Assembly: GCA_950295325.1 (NCBI GenBank)
Contig: OX485807.1
Coordinates: 41,014,440 to 41,078,439, forward strand
Direction: 5' to 3'
DNA from: Polytrichum commune
Lineage: Eukaryota > Streptophyta > Polytrichopsida > Polytrichales > Polytrichaceae
Length of the DNA stretch: 64,000 nt
Of this stretch, positions 48,556 through 60,874 are shown in pieces. Within the stretch, counting starts at the first letter, position 1. Every line of letters starts with the position of its first letter. The position numbers and the translations under genes were made by a program. Below the pieces are notes generated by a model. The model was not told where the DNA came from. It searched no databases and saw only the letters and a list, made by a program, of their open reading frames with translations.

Positions 48556-51500
48556 CTATTGACTACCTTCAGTATAGGTGTACCTTGATAATTGGGAGTC
48601 AGTGACCGAATCATGATGCAGCTCACTCGCAAACGAAAAATGCTGTTGGTCATTAATGGGCGGGTTGAATCCCGAGTTGATCCCTAAAAATGCAGAGGCC
48701 ATCGACTTCAAAGAGTTTCTGGCCGGCAGGGGTGGCAGCGCCGAAGAATCTCCTGACATGAAGATTTGATGAATGAGCCGGATTGATGGTCTCGCGGCGG
48801 GATTCGAAAGGCAACACAAGAGGCCCATCTTCAGCACCATAACCTTCTGCTCGTTTTCACTCATAATTTCCTCCTCGACTCGCTGAGTGAGGGCCAAACT
48901 AAAGTTCTGATCCACTTCACCCCTCGATCCCTTGTCTGACAGATATGAGATTTCGACCGATTGGAAACTTTCTCCAGGAGCAGTGAGCTGCAACTTGTGA
49001 TGATGCACACTTCTCGAATATTCGAGCAATGGGTCCACGATGCTCAACAAATTGTCGGATTCGTAAGCACGCCACACCCTATTGAGCAACAAAAGATTTT
49101 CAGAGTCGACATCGCTATCCGAGTGTTCCACGGGTTTTCTTCCTGATACAACTTCCAGCATCAATATGCCGAAACTGTACACATCGGATTCCTTGGTGGC
49201 TTTTCCCGTGTAAGGCATCTCCGGTGCCATGTACCCGAGCGTGCCCGCCATTAATGTGGTCTTTTCCACCTGCGGGGTCGAGGCAACTCTTCAATAAATA
49301 AGTAAAGTTGTGCTTGAAATTATCACAAATGCCTGTAACAATTGTTACTATTAAAATCAAAAACAGTATCATTACTTGTTAATATTTGCTTATGTTTCTA
49401 CCCATGATGTCTTACGATTATTGATTATGGTTGGTACTACCTCAGTCCCTACATCATGCACATACCCATTTTATGACAATCCTTGTGATAAATCAGTTAT
49501 GATCCATTGCTCTACATAGCCTACTCATCTATTTCTAACAACTACTACAATCATAGCATTGGCTCGGATTTCTCATTTAGTATCACAAAATGTTCTCCGA
49601 AGTGTAATCATGAGGATCTAAGGCACCTTCTTTAGCATCAAGTAAATTATTTTCAGAAATAAGAATGATTAATATGCACAAGTTGCCACCAACCTTTTGG
49701 TGGTCGATCAGTCTTGCCAGCCCGAAATCGCCCAAATGTGCATTGAACTCCGCATCAAGCATCACGTTGCTGGATTTAATGTCTCTGTGGAGCACGCACT
49801 GTTGCCAATCCTCGTGCAAGTAGGCCAACGCAGCCGCCACTCCCCGCAAAATGGAGTATCGACGCTCCCACGTCAGCAATTTGGAGCACCTGTGTTTCAC
49901 CTTCCCATGCCCCGCCTTTCCGTAGAGCCACTGGTCCAAGCTTCCGTTGGGCATATAATCATAAACCAACAGTAATTTGTGATCCTCGTGACACCACCCT
50001 TGCAGTTGCACCAAGTTGCGGTGTCGGATCTGGCTAATACTCGAAGCTTCCGCAAGGAACCCATCCTCCCCGTCTTGCGATTCGTGACGGATGCGCTTCA
50101 CCGCGACCATTGAACCGGACTTTCGCAAAAGTCCCTTGTACACGGCGCCCATCCCTCCAGACCCCACCCGCTCGCTCTCGGCAAAGTTTTTCGTTGCCAG
50201 GCTCAGCTCCCGGTACGTGAACTTGCGTGGCCCGGTGAGAAGATGCAGGCCCAACGTTGCACGTCCTGCAGAAAACAAGAAGAGAGAGAAAATTAATGTA
50301 AAAACAAAAAGAAAAACCATTGGTGTTTCACCGACGTGATGATATTGAGCCTGTTAACCCTACGGTGTTCAAGGGTCATCCCTTGATGACACAAGATAAG
50401 GTGAAATGCCTTCCTTTCGAGAGGTGGGCTCTTGAGATACGTCCTACATAATAAGCACAGGTGTGCAAATTACACATGCCAACTTGTAACAATACATGCT
50501 TTCAATTATATAATAATGTCATGACCCCTTATTCTTTCTATCTGGAGTATATAGTGTCTTGTTATCCCACTTATGATGCCTTGTGATTATAATTTAAGGT
50601 TGGAAATTCTCAGGCAAGGCTATAATAATAAGCACATAATACTCAGTTTATCATCATACTGATGATCCTTTGTCATATCATCCATTGTCCAACATATTCT
50701 ACTAATATAATTCTGATAAATCTTATCACACCATTGGATAGAGGGCCGGTTCACACTATGGCCGTCCAAGTCGAGAGGCCGTGGGATTGAGTGGCCAAAC
50801 TTTGTTGAGAGTCCAAAGAAATGAGCTGAAAATAGTCAATAAAATATAGTAAGTGGAGCCTTTGGCCGGGCATAGTGTGAAGCCTCCAAAGGCCGAGTCC
50901 AAAGTCCAAACCCAAAGGAGCATCCCACTTTATTCCTTGCTCAAAATAATCCCTCCAATCTAATGGTCAAGATCTTGTCAATGATTGATATTTTAATGAA
51001 AAAAAAGTTCGGCCTCTCGATGGAAGTTTGGGTTGAGCATTTTGCTCAACCCAAACTTTGCTCGAGAGGCTGAACTCTTGGCGCCATAACTTCCTAAAAA
51101 TGCTGCCACCTAGGCTCTTTTGGAGGCGACGTCCTTTGGACTTCGGCCTCTAGTGTGAAGGCTGAGAGGACGGACTTTGGACATTTCTGCATTTTCATTG
51201 GTCCAAATGCTTCTCCTCTCGAAGTTTGACCATAGTGTGAACTGGCCCTGAGATTCTCATGTAGTTTCACGATGGGTTCTATAAAATCTAACCTTAACAC
51301 ATTACAGAAGCTTCATGTGCTTTTCTAGCCACGTAGAGAACATTTCATCCATGTGCATGAACAAACCAGTTACACCTGTCAAGTACGTGGATGTCTAGTT
51401 GTTGTCCAAACTTGCCATCCACTCATCTCTCGACGGTTATATAGTCCATAAGAATTATGAGATTTCCAAATCCCCATCAAAAGTGCGCAGTTCACATTCT

Positions 51501-54500
51501 CGTCTTCCTCCCTGCTGATCTATCTACATCAATCTTTGTGATATGTCTTGGAAGAATGTTATGTAGATGAATGTATCGTCACTAGTTGGGCGCAACAATG
51601 CAGAGCACTGTAAGGGAGGCTACACACGTTTGAAGATGTCAGTTTTGAAAAGAAGATCAATGGTCTAAGGTGAAAGAATTTTGGCCTTGACGTGTGCCCT
51701 AACCTTGAGGAGCTTGGTTTCAAGGTTGGTCCCTCTTTTTTTGGTTAAAACTATCCGTTTTCAACTCCAATCCGAAATGAAGATGTTAAACCTTAAAAGC
51801 CGTCGTCTTGGACTAGAGTTTAAAACAGATGGCTATACCCAGTAAAAGAAAGACCAACCTTGAAACCAAACGCTCAAAGGTTAGGCACATATGAAGGCCA
51901 AAATTCTTTTACCTTGGCCCACCGATTTTCGAAACCAGCGATTTTGAATGTGTGTGACCTCCACATGACTCTTTAAATGAATCATCTATAACTTGGAAGG
52001 AGGTGGTATTTGAACATTGACTTACCCTGCCTCCTCCTCCGCCTCCTCACGTAGAGAACGGCGAGTAAACCCGCGATCAACACTACCAATGCGGCGGCCG
52101 CAACCGATAGACCCGCAACCAAACTCACTTGACCGGACGACGACGAGGGTGGAGAAGCTCCCGCAATCAAGACCTTCAGATAGGTGCTTCGGTTCCCAAC
52201 TTCCTGCGGATACCCACCATTAAACAGCGGGAACGACTTGATATAACACCGGCCATCGCGGAGCCAGTACACCGCCCCGGCGCACGTGCAATCCTTGATG
52301 CACGCCGCCTGGCAGTCCGCCTCGTTGGTTTTGAATTGGTCCTGGATGCGGTCGGCGAACGGGTAATCGATCTCACCCGCCTGCACCATTTGAAACGCGC
52401 TCGTGTTGAGGCTGCATTTGTTGTCGGGGATGGTGGTCACTGGTTTGCATCCCTTGAAGTGGTTGCCCGCGTCGATCCATGTGAAACCCGAGGTCGGGCA
52501 TGTACAGGAGGGTGTAGTAGGGTACGTCGGGTCATGGCCGCAGATTCCATAGGGTCCGCAGATCGCGAATGTTTCACACGGGTCGGCCACCCAATTGCCC
52601 TCTTCGTTCCACACCGTCGATTGCCATCGCCACATGCGCAATCCACCGTCGCTATCTAGGGTTACACGCCGCAACACTCCCGGCGCTTGCTCCGAGGTGT
52701 TCCCGATTGCCGGCGCCGAGTAATTGCCGATGTAGAAACTGCCGCTCGATTCGTCCAAAACTGCGTAACTCGCCGGGGAGGTATACTGGTAAGGGTAGAT
52801 TGTGTTGTTCCCGACGTTTGCGTAGGTGGACGACCACGACGAGGTGTTCCAGTTGGAGATGCTCTTCCCGGTCCAACTTAGGGCGAAGTTGATACTATTG
52901 TTGAGAGTTACCCAACCCGCTTGGTAGTAGCCGTCCGACCAGTCATCCGATTCCTTCCATGCCGAGAGCGAGAGGTTCATCGCCTCCGAAAAGTTCTGGC
53001 CGGGTAGCAATGTGTCTGTGGGCATGTCAAAGCTCTGCCACACGGTGGCGTTGGTCGCGTCGACGAGCACCAGGTTGCCGGAGTCTCGCAATTCTACCCC
53101 TGTAGCATTCAGCTGTGCCCCATATAAGCCGGTCATGCATGAGGTGCAGCGTGACATTCCTAATGTCAGAAATTTAGCTTGTCTATCATGGACATGACAT
53201 GAACAGAGAGTAATTAACATCAACACAGTCCACAAGTGCCGAATGAATGCAGGATCAACATCTCAACTAGTTCGTATAGTCACGTGCGATATTATGTATT
53301 CTGCAGCGGTTAAGTTAGATGCCAAGTGTCACATAGCTTCAAGATTTACTCAAACAGATTCTATCATATCTTATAGACATTCCCAATGTTCCCATCAGAT
53401 TCCACCGCACCATTACCCCCAATGAACCGCCCATATCCAAGGGATGAAGTGTCTCTCATTCAATCCAACCACGTCACGGTTGACGTCATCTCGCAAAGAA
53501 CAATCCACGACCAAACACACGAACCAAACAACGGAACACATTATCACCAACTTGACTCCCAAGATCCCTCCGTCTTTCAAAAGAGACCACCTCCGATATT
53601 TTACACAGTAGCATTCAGTTCATAGCCTAGCTCCGTAACCCATCTCGAGTTTCCCAATTATGAGCTCAGTCTACGGCCACGGGATGAAGTGTCTCTCATC
53701 CAATCCAACAACCTCATGGTTAATGTCATCCTGTCTATAACAACCCACGACCAAACACACAGCCAAACAACTGAACTCATCCATCATCAACTCCACCCCC
53801 AAGATCTCTCCGTCTGTTCAAACGAGACGCACCTCCGACATTACACAGTAGCTACGAACGGGGAGATCCGACCGGTTGATAGTTACAGATGGGCCGGTTG
53901 CGTTTGAGAAATAACCGGTTCAAATTCAAGGCTTTGGGCAAATCTCGATCATTTTACACGAATCTATAGTTTCAATATACCTTCAATCAGTAAAGTAAAC
54001 CGAAAGATATCAACATATAACCGGTTGGACTTGGAAACACTTGTATCTCGACCACTTTTGTCCTGAATCTCCCCGGACACTACACAGCTAGCATGCAGTC
54101 CATAGCCTAGCTCCGTAAACGCAATCTCGATTTTCCATTATGAGCTCAGTCTAGTAAACCCAAGGTTAAGGGTCATGAAGTGTCTCTCATAGGGTTTTGG
54201 TGACTTACTGGCCTATTGACAGATTGCCAGAGCGGTTGTTGAGATTGGGTGGAGTCCAGTAGCTGCAGAACTCCATTCTGGGAAACCTGGAAGGAAGCCG
54301 AGCTGCTCAATGTGACATCCCGGGCAGCTATCCACACAATCGTTCGGACTGAAGTCGGCAGCTGCGCATACCATATTGCGAGCGCGTACTGGTTCGACGA
54401 CCCGCTAGTTGTCGATTTGAAGAACCCGAACTTGAAGACACCCCCCGGGGAGGTTAGACCTTCATCGCTCGTCCCGAATGTACCCAACAACCCCAGGCTG

Positions 54501-54634
54501 TTCGCGGCGGTCCCTTCAACTTGCACTAGTACTGCTCCCAGATGCAACACCGCGAGGACTAGAATGATGAGTTTATACACGTACGCAAAATTTCGACCTG
54601 CTGCCAGTGCTGCAAGCCTAACCCTCGTCCTCAT
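48556..54634 (-). CDS. Lectin receptor-like Ser/Thr kinase (bulb-lectin/PAN ectodomain), four exons, 932 aa predicted
   Basis: Predicted exons on the minus strand are 54634-54209, 53112-52026, 50265-49694 and 49269-48556, with donors CCA|GTAAGT, AGG|GTAAGT and AAAAG|GTTGGT and acceptors CACAG, CTGCAG and CCGCAG. The pieces join in frame. A hydrophobic segment near residues 20-42 is a signal peptide. A bulb-type (G-type) lectin follows (SGNLVLVD, VWQSFDMPTDTLLPG), then an S-locus-like region, an EGF-like segment (CGPYGICG, about 321-365), PAN (about 371-458) and one membrane span (474-497, followed by six Arg). The kinase has GSGGMG (539-544), VAVK Lys561, HRD (664-666), DFG (684-686) and APE (710-712), so it is a complete RD kinase. 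It probably sits in the plasma membrane and senses an extracellular ligand, unknown here. The exons are GC-richer than their flanks, as expected for a live gene. Confidence 0.88.
50742..51249. mobile_element. TIR element family C (508 bp) in intron 2 of the kinase gene
   Basis: The left end AGGGCCGGTTCACACTATGG and the right end CCATAGTGTGAACTGGCCCT are complementary with one mismatch. The interior carries CGAGAGGC-type repeats and an inner 70-bp hairpin at 51007-51076 (AAGTTTGGGTTGAGCA with its complement). The end resembles Harbinger A (GGTTTACACTATGG), so a PIF/Harbinger origin is likely, but the 3-bp flanks are not identical. Confidence 0.75.
53435..54190. repeat. Tandem duplication inside intron 1 of the kinase gene
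   Basis: GGGATGAAGTGTCTCTCAT occurs at 53441 and 53681 (period 240), followed in both by CAATCCAAC and by CACGACCAAACACA. A third partial copy carries CATAGCCTAGCTCCGTAA (near 54098, also near 53622), TTATGAGCTCAGTCTA and CATGAAGTGTCTCTCAT near 54174. The last copy ends only about 20 bp from the predicted exon 1 donor site at 54208. Confidence 0.8.
53884..54050. repeat. AACCGGTT dispersed repeat in intron 1
   Basis: GGTTGCGTTTGAGAAATAAC, CGGTTCAAATTCAAG and ATAACCGGTTGGACTTGG occur in the order seen in the other copies. It lies between the second and third units of the intron 1 tandem repeat, so it probably inserted there. Confidence 0.75.
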
Positions 54635-54733
54635 CTCGGACTCGCGCGTGGGTGAACTCTGTACTGCTCAATGAATGGTCTAATTAAGGATCTGCATTGG
54701 ATCCCATATTGTTCCAGATTGTTCCAGAAATGT

Positions 54734-54743
54734 AAATTTATAG
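54734..54743 (-). promoter_or_regulatory. TATA box candidate for the receptor kinase gene
   Basis: The minus strand reads CTATAAATTT, 100 bp upstream of the predicted ATG at 54634. Transcription starting about 30 bp downstream would give a leader near 70 nt, normal for plants. No upstream ATG lies in frame between them. Confidence 0.5.
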
Positions 54744-54954
54744 CTCATAATTGGTATGATGACCTGCATATATTCCTGCTCCGCAACGCCGTAGCCCCTA
54801 ATTCGTCAAGCCATGTCCTCATGTGCTTATCCAGCTCCTGCAATCTTGAAGAAAATCTAATTCAACCTTGGACACAAAATTTGGACCCGGCCACCCCCAC
54901 AAGTGATCCGAAAGGCGCCATCTACTCTGCGATTTTGAAAATTGCATCCTGAAG

Positions 54955-55690
54955 AATCTCAAATTAAGATCATCATCATGTCACCACCATATGATTCCTC
55001 CGGATCTGCTGATGATTACGGCCCACAATTTTTGATCAATTTGTTTGCCAGAGTTACTATTAGACCTGCAGCAACCGCAGAAACAATCAGAAACTTCTTC
55101 TACTAACATAGTGAGATTGCAGTGCTCAATGCAATGTTCATCAACCCTCCGATATCCACCTCATTTGTGATAACCGAAACTTGAAAATTCACTCATCTCC
55201 CAAGTGGTCACAAAGATTTAAGACGATGATCTGCACCTCAACTAAAAATCACGTCACCGCCATATTTCTCCTTGGATCGATGACTGCCTGACCTAGCTAG
55301 GTCATGATATACACATAAATGGTCAACAGCCCCTTCCTACCAAACGTGTATCACAGAAACCATCAGAAACTTCCTCTACTGAGTGCTGCAGTATTCAGAA
55401 CCCACTTAACCCCCGAGAATCAAGATAATTGAGCTCACCTCAAAACAAATCGCAGAGCCACTTAGAATGGCCGCTTCCTCTATCACTGAACTCCTGCCCA
55501 GCTTGAATGAGGATCTACAAAACAACCGTACTACTACTCCAATGATGAATGCCTAGCCCAATAATTGTCAAATGTTCAGCCTCTTTACAACCAGAGAGCA
55601 ACTACCGCAGAAAGCAATTAGAAACTGACTCTAGTTAATTAATGTACTGTAAGCCCGCTTAACCCTCCAAAATGCAGTTCATGATGATTG
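54955..55690. repeat. Degenerate tandem triplication (about 255-280 bp units) upstream of the kinase gene
   Basis: CAGAAACAATCAGAAAC at about 55078, CAGAAACCATCAGAAAC at about 55354 and CAGAAAGCAATTAGAAAC at about 55608 are each followed by CTCTACT- or CTCTAGT-like sequence, then a stretch with TTAACCC and GATTGAG/AATTGAG. Divergence between units is high, so the array is old. It spans roughly 320-1050 bp upstream of the start codon and could carry repeated regulatory sites. Confidence 0.6.
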
Positions 55691-55848
55691 AGATCTGAAG
55701 ATTAGCTCACGTCATAGAAGATCACATAGATAAGCCTGTTAAAAGGAAAAAATAAAAACTATGTGAACGATGATCTAATCCAAACAACAACGATGACTAC
55801 TCCGATCGAAGCTCGGAGGTAGTACTAGAGCTTTTTGAGAGAGAGATT

Positions 55849-56214
55849 ATGAGTAAATGTCTCGGACACACACAAATGAAAGGAAATAGTGTAGTGGAAT
55901 GCCCATCTGAGGTCCGGATTCCTCAGGTGGTGTCTACTCCTCACAAATTGAAAGAATCGTCCTCTTGGGCCATTAATTTTTTGCAAGCTGCTAATTTTTC
56001 AAGCTCAGCTGGTGTGACGACTTTCCGGTTGCTTTTGGTGCAATCAATCATTCGGGACCAGGTGGACGGAGTAGTTGAAAGTCAGTTGCAAGTTGCAACC
56101 TGCAACCCAGAAAAACTAGGTCAATTTCCATCCTCTGTAGATCCACTTTTTCATCCAATTTTACCTCCGCATTCAGGTGTTTTGAATGTTGGGGTTTCAA
56201 TTCGGAGCCTCTGA
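55849..56214 (+). CDS. Unidentified 121-aa open frame, divergent from the kinase gene
   Basis: An ATG at 55849 opens a 121-residue frame of ordinary composition (includes HKLKESSSWAINFLQAANF and GVTTFRLLLVQSIIRDQ). I do not recognise it and there is no supporting promoter or splice context. The nearby sequence is less repetitive than most of the window, so a short exon of a divergent gene cannot be excluded, but chance is likely. Confidence 0.2.
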   Translation: MSKCLGHTQMKGNSVVECPSEVRIPQVVSTPHKLKESSSWAINFLQAANFSSSAGVTTFRLLLVQSIIRDQVDGVVESQLQVATCNPEKLGQFPSSVDPLFHPILPPHSGVLNVGVSIRSL

Positions 56215-57845
56215 TCCCTCCAAGTTCTTTCCTTTAAATCCATTATAAATAAATAAAGTGACAAAGTCCTCATATATTACAGGTCAACGCGCAGCAAAGA
56301 CCCTTGTTTCCTGGGGCTTTAGGGTTTGGATTATACTGCTTCGGGGCTTGGTTTTTAAATGCAGTGTGCTGTCCATACATTGGCCTTATCATACTGCACA
56401 TAAAATGTCAAATGTTCACAATTTTGTTGAATTAAAATGTCCAGCTCATGCCCTGATCACGCCAAAAATTTCTGTCCGGTTCCAGCCGTGGAATTACTCG
56501 GGGTTATGTTGAGAACTAGATGATGGCCCACCACTTTTCACACTATTACAGCCGGAGATGTTGATGAATGGTGTTAGAATTTGTTGGTGTGATTAGCCCC
56601 TCATGGAGCTTAACGTTCATTGTAAGCTACTCTCTCAATGTGCATTTTAAACACAATCACGGTATCCCTTCACCTAGCAAATGGTAGACTTGGCCATTAT
56701 GTGCACCGAGGAATCTTGTGAAAGAGGTTGGGAGAGACTCATGAATTCAAGGTTACAAATATATGATGAAGATGCAATATGAACCAAGACCAAACTCATG
56801 CTCGGTAGCATTGCAATGTTGTTTAACTCGGCCAAAGTCAACACCAATTGGCAACAACCTTGAGTTTATGATTTGACAAAGTTGTGATATATGGTTAAAT
56901 GTGAGTTTTAATCATGTTTCTTGACTGATATTCTGAGTAGGTTAAGGTTTAGGTCAATGTGTGCCCAATGTTTGATTTGGGGGCCATAAGTTGGTGGGGG
57001 GGGGGGTAGAGGGTGCATGAATACTTTGAAATTGAATTGTGACAACCAATGGGGAGCAAGGGACAAAAGGGATGTATAAGTCATGAATAGAGTTAGAAGA
57101 GTTGGGTAAGGAACTATTAGCTCATGTGCACATTTTTCATTTCTAATGGTCATTGAAAGTAACTTAATGGTGAAGAGTTAATAATTGTTGCATGTCTCTC
57201 TTCTTTTTTTCTTTTTTTTCATCACTTTCTTGTATGTTTTCTCCAAGAAACACACATACACAACCAGGTTGAAAATTATTTTACAACATCAATGTGCACG
57301 ATAGGTATGTGGGGACAAAAGATGATATGAGTATTGTACAAGGTAAAATGAAAAGGAGTAGAAAATGATGATAGAGACAATTTACTTGCTTTTTTTTTAT
57401 CAAGTCAGAGTACATGTTTTAAACAACAAATTATTGATGACATTTTGTTAATGTGGCATGTTTGATGACTTTCCTTTTTGTATATATGTACGGATTGTTT
57501 CCAACAAGAGCCCATTCGGGAAATTATGGGTTGAATGGCTTATATGAATTAAGCTCCATCATGAATCCTCCCATGACTTCAACATTCTGGATAGAAAAGA
57601 TTCAACCTTCCATATGGGATTGATATCTTTCAGTTGCGACACACATTCCTTGTCCCTTATTTCATGTTCACTCTTGATCTTCCTTGGTTTTTTGCCGAAT
57701 TGTGGTGAAAATTGAGGGGAATGCAGAATATGGAGCTCTATGTGAGTCATATCTAGAGATCTTTGAAGTTGTTAACTTTTGGTGGACATCATGCTGGTGG
57801 TCCAACTCTCACACGTATATTGTATGACTTGTTTATTCATGTTTA
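56215..57845. other. Non-coding stretch; no gene recognised
   Basis: AT-rich, with a G-run near 56995-57006 and T-runs near 57204-57220. No motifs or paired repeats were seen. Confidence 0.35.
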
Positions 57846-58020
57846 GGGCCACTTCACACACAAGGCTAAAGGCCCATGACCATGGCAATGTAAGAGCTCT
57901 CATTGGTCGAAAAGGCAGAGACCGTTCAAGTTCACTTCACATTAGAAAGTGAAGGCCTAAAGACCCAAAGAATAGTTCGTGAATGAAAAGTCTACATGGA
58001 GTCCTACACTGGAACCGGAA
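57846..58020. mobile_element. Harbinger-like MITE family B, truncated 5' part
   Basis: TTA (57843-57845) is followed by GGGCCACTTCACACACAAGG, GCTCTCATTGGTCGAAAAGG and TCTACATGGAGTCCTACA, matching the left part of the B copies at 11308 and 62674. The right half is missing. Confidence 0.75.
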
Positions 58021-60235
58021 GTTATATGTGAGCTATATCTGAAGTTATACCCGTGTGACAGCTTGTCCAAGATCAAATGGTTAACTTCAAAGGATAAATT
58101 ATTTGGATATTCTTTTCTAAATCGTATAAAAGTACAAACAGTTGCATACCATGAGTATAGTTTACAGCACTTGCACACACAGCTCCTTTGTTAAAAGATG
58201 CCATGGGATGTTCTCACATTATATTGCATTCCTTCTAAGGAACAGAAAGGTCCACTTCCATGAAACAAATAATAGGCTTTAATTCATAAAGGTCACAGGG
58301 TGTTTTTCCCCAAATCGAGATGACTTGAGATCGTTCAAAGAGAGGACGTTGCAAATCTCTTGCAAAGCATTTAAAGATTCATCCTTATGGTTGCAAGTTA
58401 CATTTGATATCTTGACATGACAAGAAATCGTGCATAAGAATATGATTGTCAATATGCATACATAATTCACAGCACGGTATGAAATTGTCTCTGAAGGCTT
58501 GAATATAACTTATGTACAACATAAGTTGATTGACTGAAAATATACAATTGCATGTGTAGAAATGTTGGCTAGAAATACTAGATTCTACATTGAATTGGTT
58601 GTTGCATTGTTCACATACTTCATTGTGTCATAACGTAATGTCAATTTATTTTTAATCAGACAATCTCATTAGAAGAAGAATGATATATCAATAAGAATCA
58701 ATTCTCTGAGAACTGACTAATTTTTTTAGCAACAAAATTTCATTTCTCTCATCTCCAAAACCCCTCAAAGTTTTCTGAATGTTTTCAATGGGAGGCACCT
58801 TGTTGTATTAGAATATTGCGTGAGGAAAAACATAGGGTAGAACGTACAATATCATTACACTAATTATGATATTTCCTTCAAATCTTGCTCAACTTTCACA
58901 AACAAACAATTCTCTTGTAGAGTTGCTCGTGCTTTTTTAAAGTCATCAAGATTGCCTCCTAGCTCTTCACCATTTGGCTACATTGACCATTCAAAGATCA
59001 ACTACACATACCTCCAAGAAACCCCTTAATGTCAGATTTTATGATTCATGGATTTAGGAGTGGATTTATGCTCTTGGATAAGCTCTTCTCAAATGCTTTC
59101 AAATAATATCTTACTCACCACAAGAAGTGAAAGAATAACATATTGAGTGGTTGAAAAATTGAGTATGTCTAAAGTTGCATGTGGTTTCATACATGGTGTA
59201 TGTTGTGGGTTGTACATCACCCATTTGTACTTCCATATTTTTCTTCTATTGGGAAGTTAGGAAACTTTGATAAATTTTGAGTTCCATTCTTGAGTATGCT
59301 TCTATTTGGGAAACACACAAATGTTGACATGAGCAAAAAGTGCCAAGATAATATACGTGCACATAGGTGGCAAAAAATTGAGAAGATTCTTGATTATAGA
59401 AAATTGAAACATGTCGGTGCCTAGAACTCAAAAAAAAATCCAAACATTTCTAGTTGCACTCCAAATGGGGGGATCCAACTTAAATTCCTTCAATTTCCTA
59501 CAACGGTTAAGGGCTTATTTATACTACACTAAATAGTCCTATTATTGTGGGGCCACAATTTTTTATAAAGCCCAAGCTAATTACTCTAATTACCCTAAAC
59601 CCTAAACCCTAAACCTTAATAAGTCTGCCATGTGATCCACAAACAAGTGTGGTTTACAAGGGCAAAACTTGGGCTAGAGCTAGCCTTGGAAGGAAAGAAT
59701 GTGATCTCCCCTGGTATGAAGGGCGGACGTTAAAGTACCCCCTACGAACCTGTAGGGGGTGTTAGATCCGGGTTGGAATAGCCCCCTAGAGTTTTTCTAA
59801 ATATTTATGAACCCGACCGTAAAGTGATGCCCACCCCGCCTAACTTCGAAAAAAGCATTGGCCTTGCATTTTTGAAGGCCGCTTGATTACAAATTCCATA
59901 TTGAGTGCACTTCATCTTCAAGGTCTACAATCCAATATACATGTGCACTTCCAATTAGTAAATAAGCAATTAATTGGGATTTCATTTCAGAAGTGGAACC
60001 ATCAATGAAGCACGTAGTTAACTTGGAGGTCCAAAACATTACAAAATCCTCATCAACATTGAGGTTACAATTTTTATGACTTACCGTTTGAAATTGTCTT
60101 GGTCATTCTCAAACGAAACATTAATTAACGTACTGATTTAGCATGCATATTTTATAATATTTTAGGTAATGCCTTCTACTTTCACAAGTATTCATACACA
60201 TTTAAACTAATGAATGGGAAGAACCACATCATTTA
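58021..60235. other. Non-coding stretch; no gene recognised
   Basis: AT-rich with no supportable gene. It contains three plant telomere-type units (CCCTAAA, 59593-59615), a length that occurs by itself in many plant regions and does not indicate a chromosome end. Confidence 0.4.
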
Positions 60236-60310
60236 GAGGAATCTATCGAATTTACCTCAACTTAGTAAAGAAAAAACCCAAAGACCACGACATGTAAACA
60301 CTCGGATCTT
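60236..60310. repeat. AACCGGTT-family scrap
   Basis: GAGGAATCTATCGAATTTAC followed by CTCAACTTAGTAAAG and ATGTAAACACTCGGATCTTG aligns with the central part of the dispersed family at 37860 and 53960. The AACCGGTT blocks themselves are missing. Confidence 0.55.
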
Positions 60311-60874
60311 GATAGAGTACGGCCAAAAGCATCCCCAAACACTGTGAACTACACTGAACATGATATCTAGTGTCACCCATTCTAATTGTCCTGCTCAATA
60401 TCAATCGTAAACCGCGGTATACTGTAGTGTCACCACCACTAAATGTTAACCCAACATTCTTTGTCATTCCTTGTAAATTTTTTGGGGGATTATAGATTTA
60501 CAGCGTTGCAATTCCTGTCACTTACCAAGTGGATTTTTCCACCAAATTTCGATCATCCATGACAATCTTTTGTTCACTTCTTCGTAAGAAAGCGTCATCC
60601 AAAACGTTACCCTCGGAAACTGAATATCATTATCAGTGTACTTATCCTGTTGGCCAAGATTGTGCACATGTTTCAAGCAAATTCGAGATCCGGCAACTGG
60701 GAGTGTATATACACACTTCAGTTCGAGGCTGGCTTCCCTTTAAGTTATGCAGAGTCAGCGAGGACTTTCATGTTCTGAGCTTACCCAATTTTACTCCAGC
60801 ACTGAGCTCAAAGCAGCACAATTCCCACAGTTCCAGCACTAGGGTCCAGTGCCCGGGAAGTTTTTGGGCATATC

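Noticed and set aside
52129-52659. 176-aa plus-strand frame across the kinase ectodomain
   Set aside because: It is the antisense shadow of exon 2, whose minus-strand frame carries clear lectin, EGF-like and PAN motifs.
59593-59615. Telomeric repeat (CCCTAAA)3 as a chromosome end or relic fusion
   Set aside because: Only three units; such short motifs are common in plant DNA.
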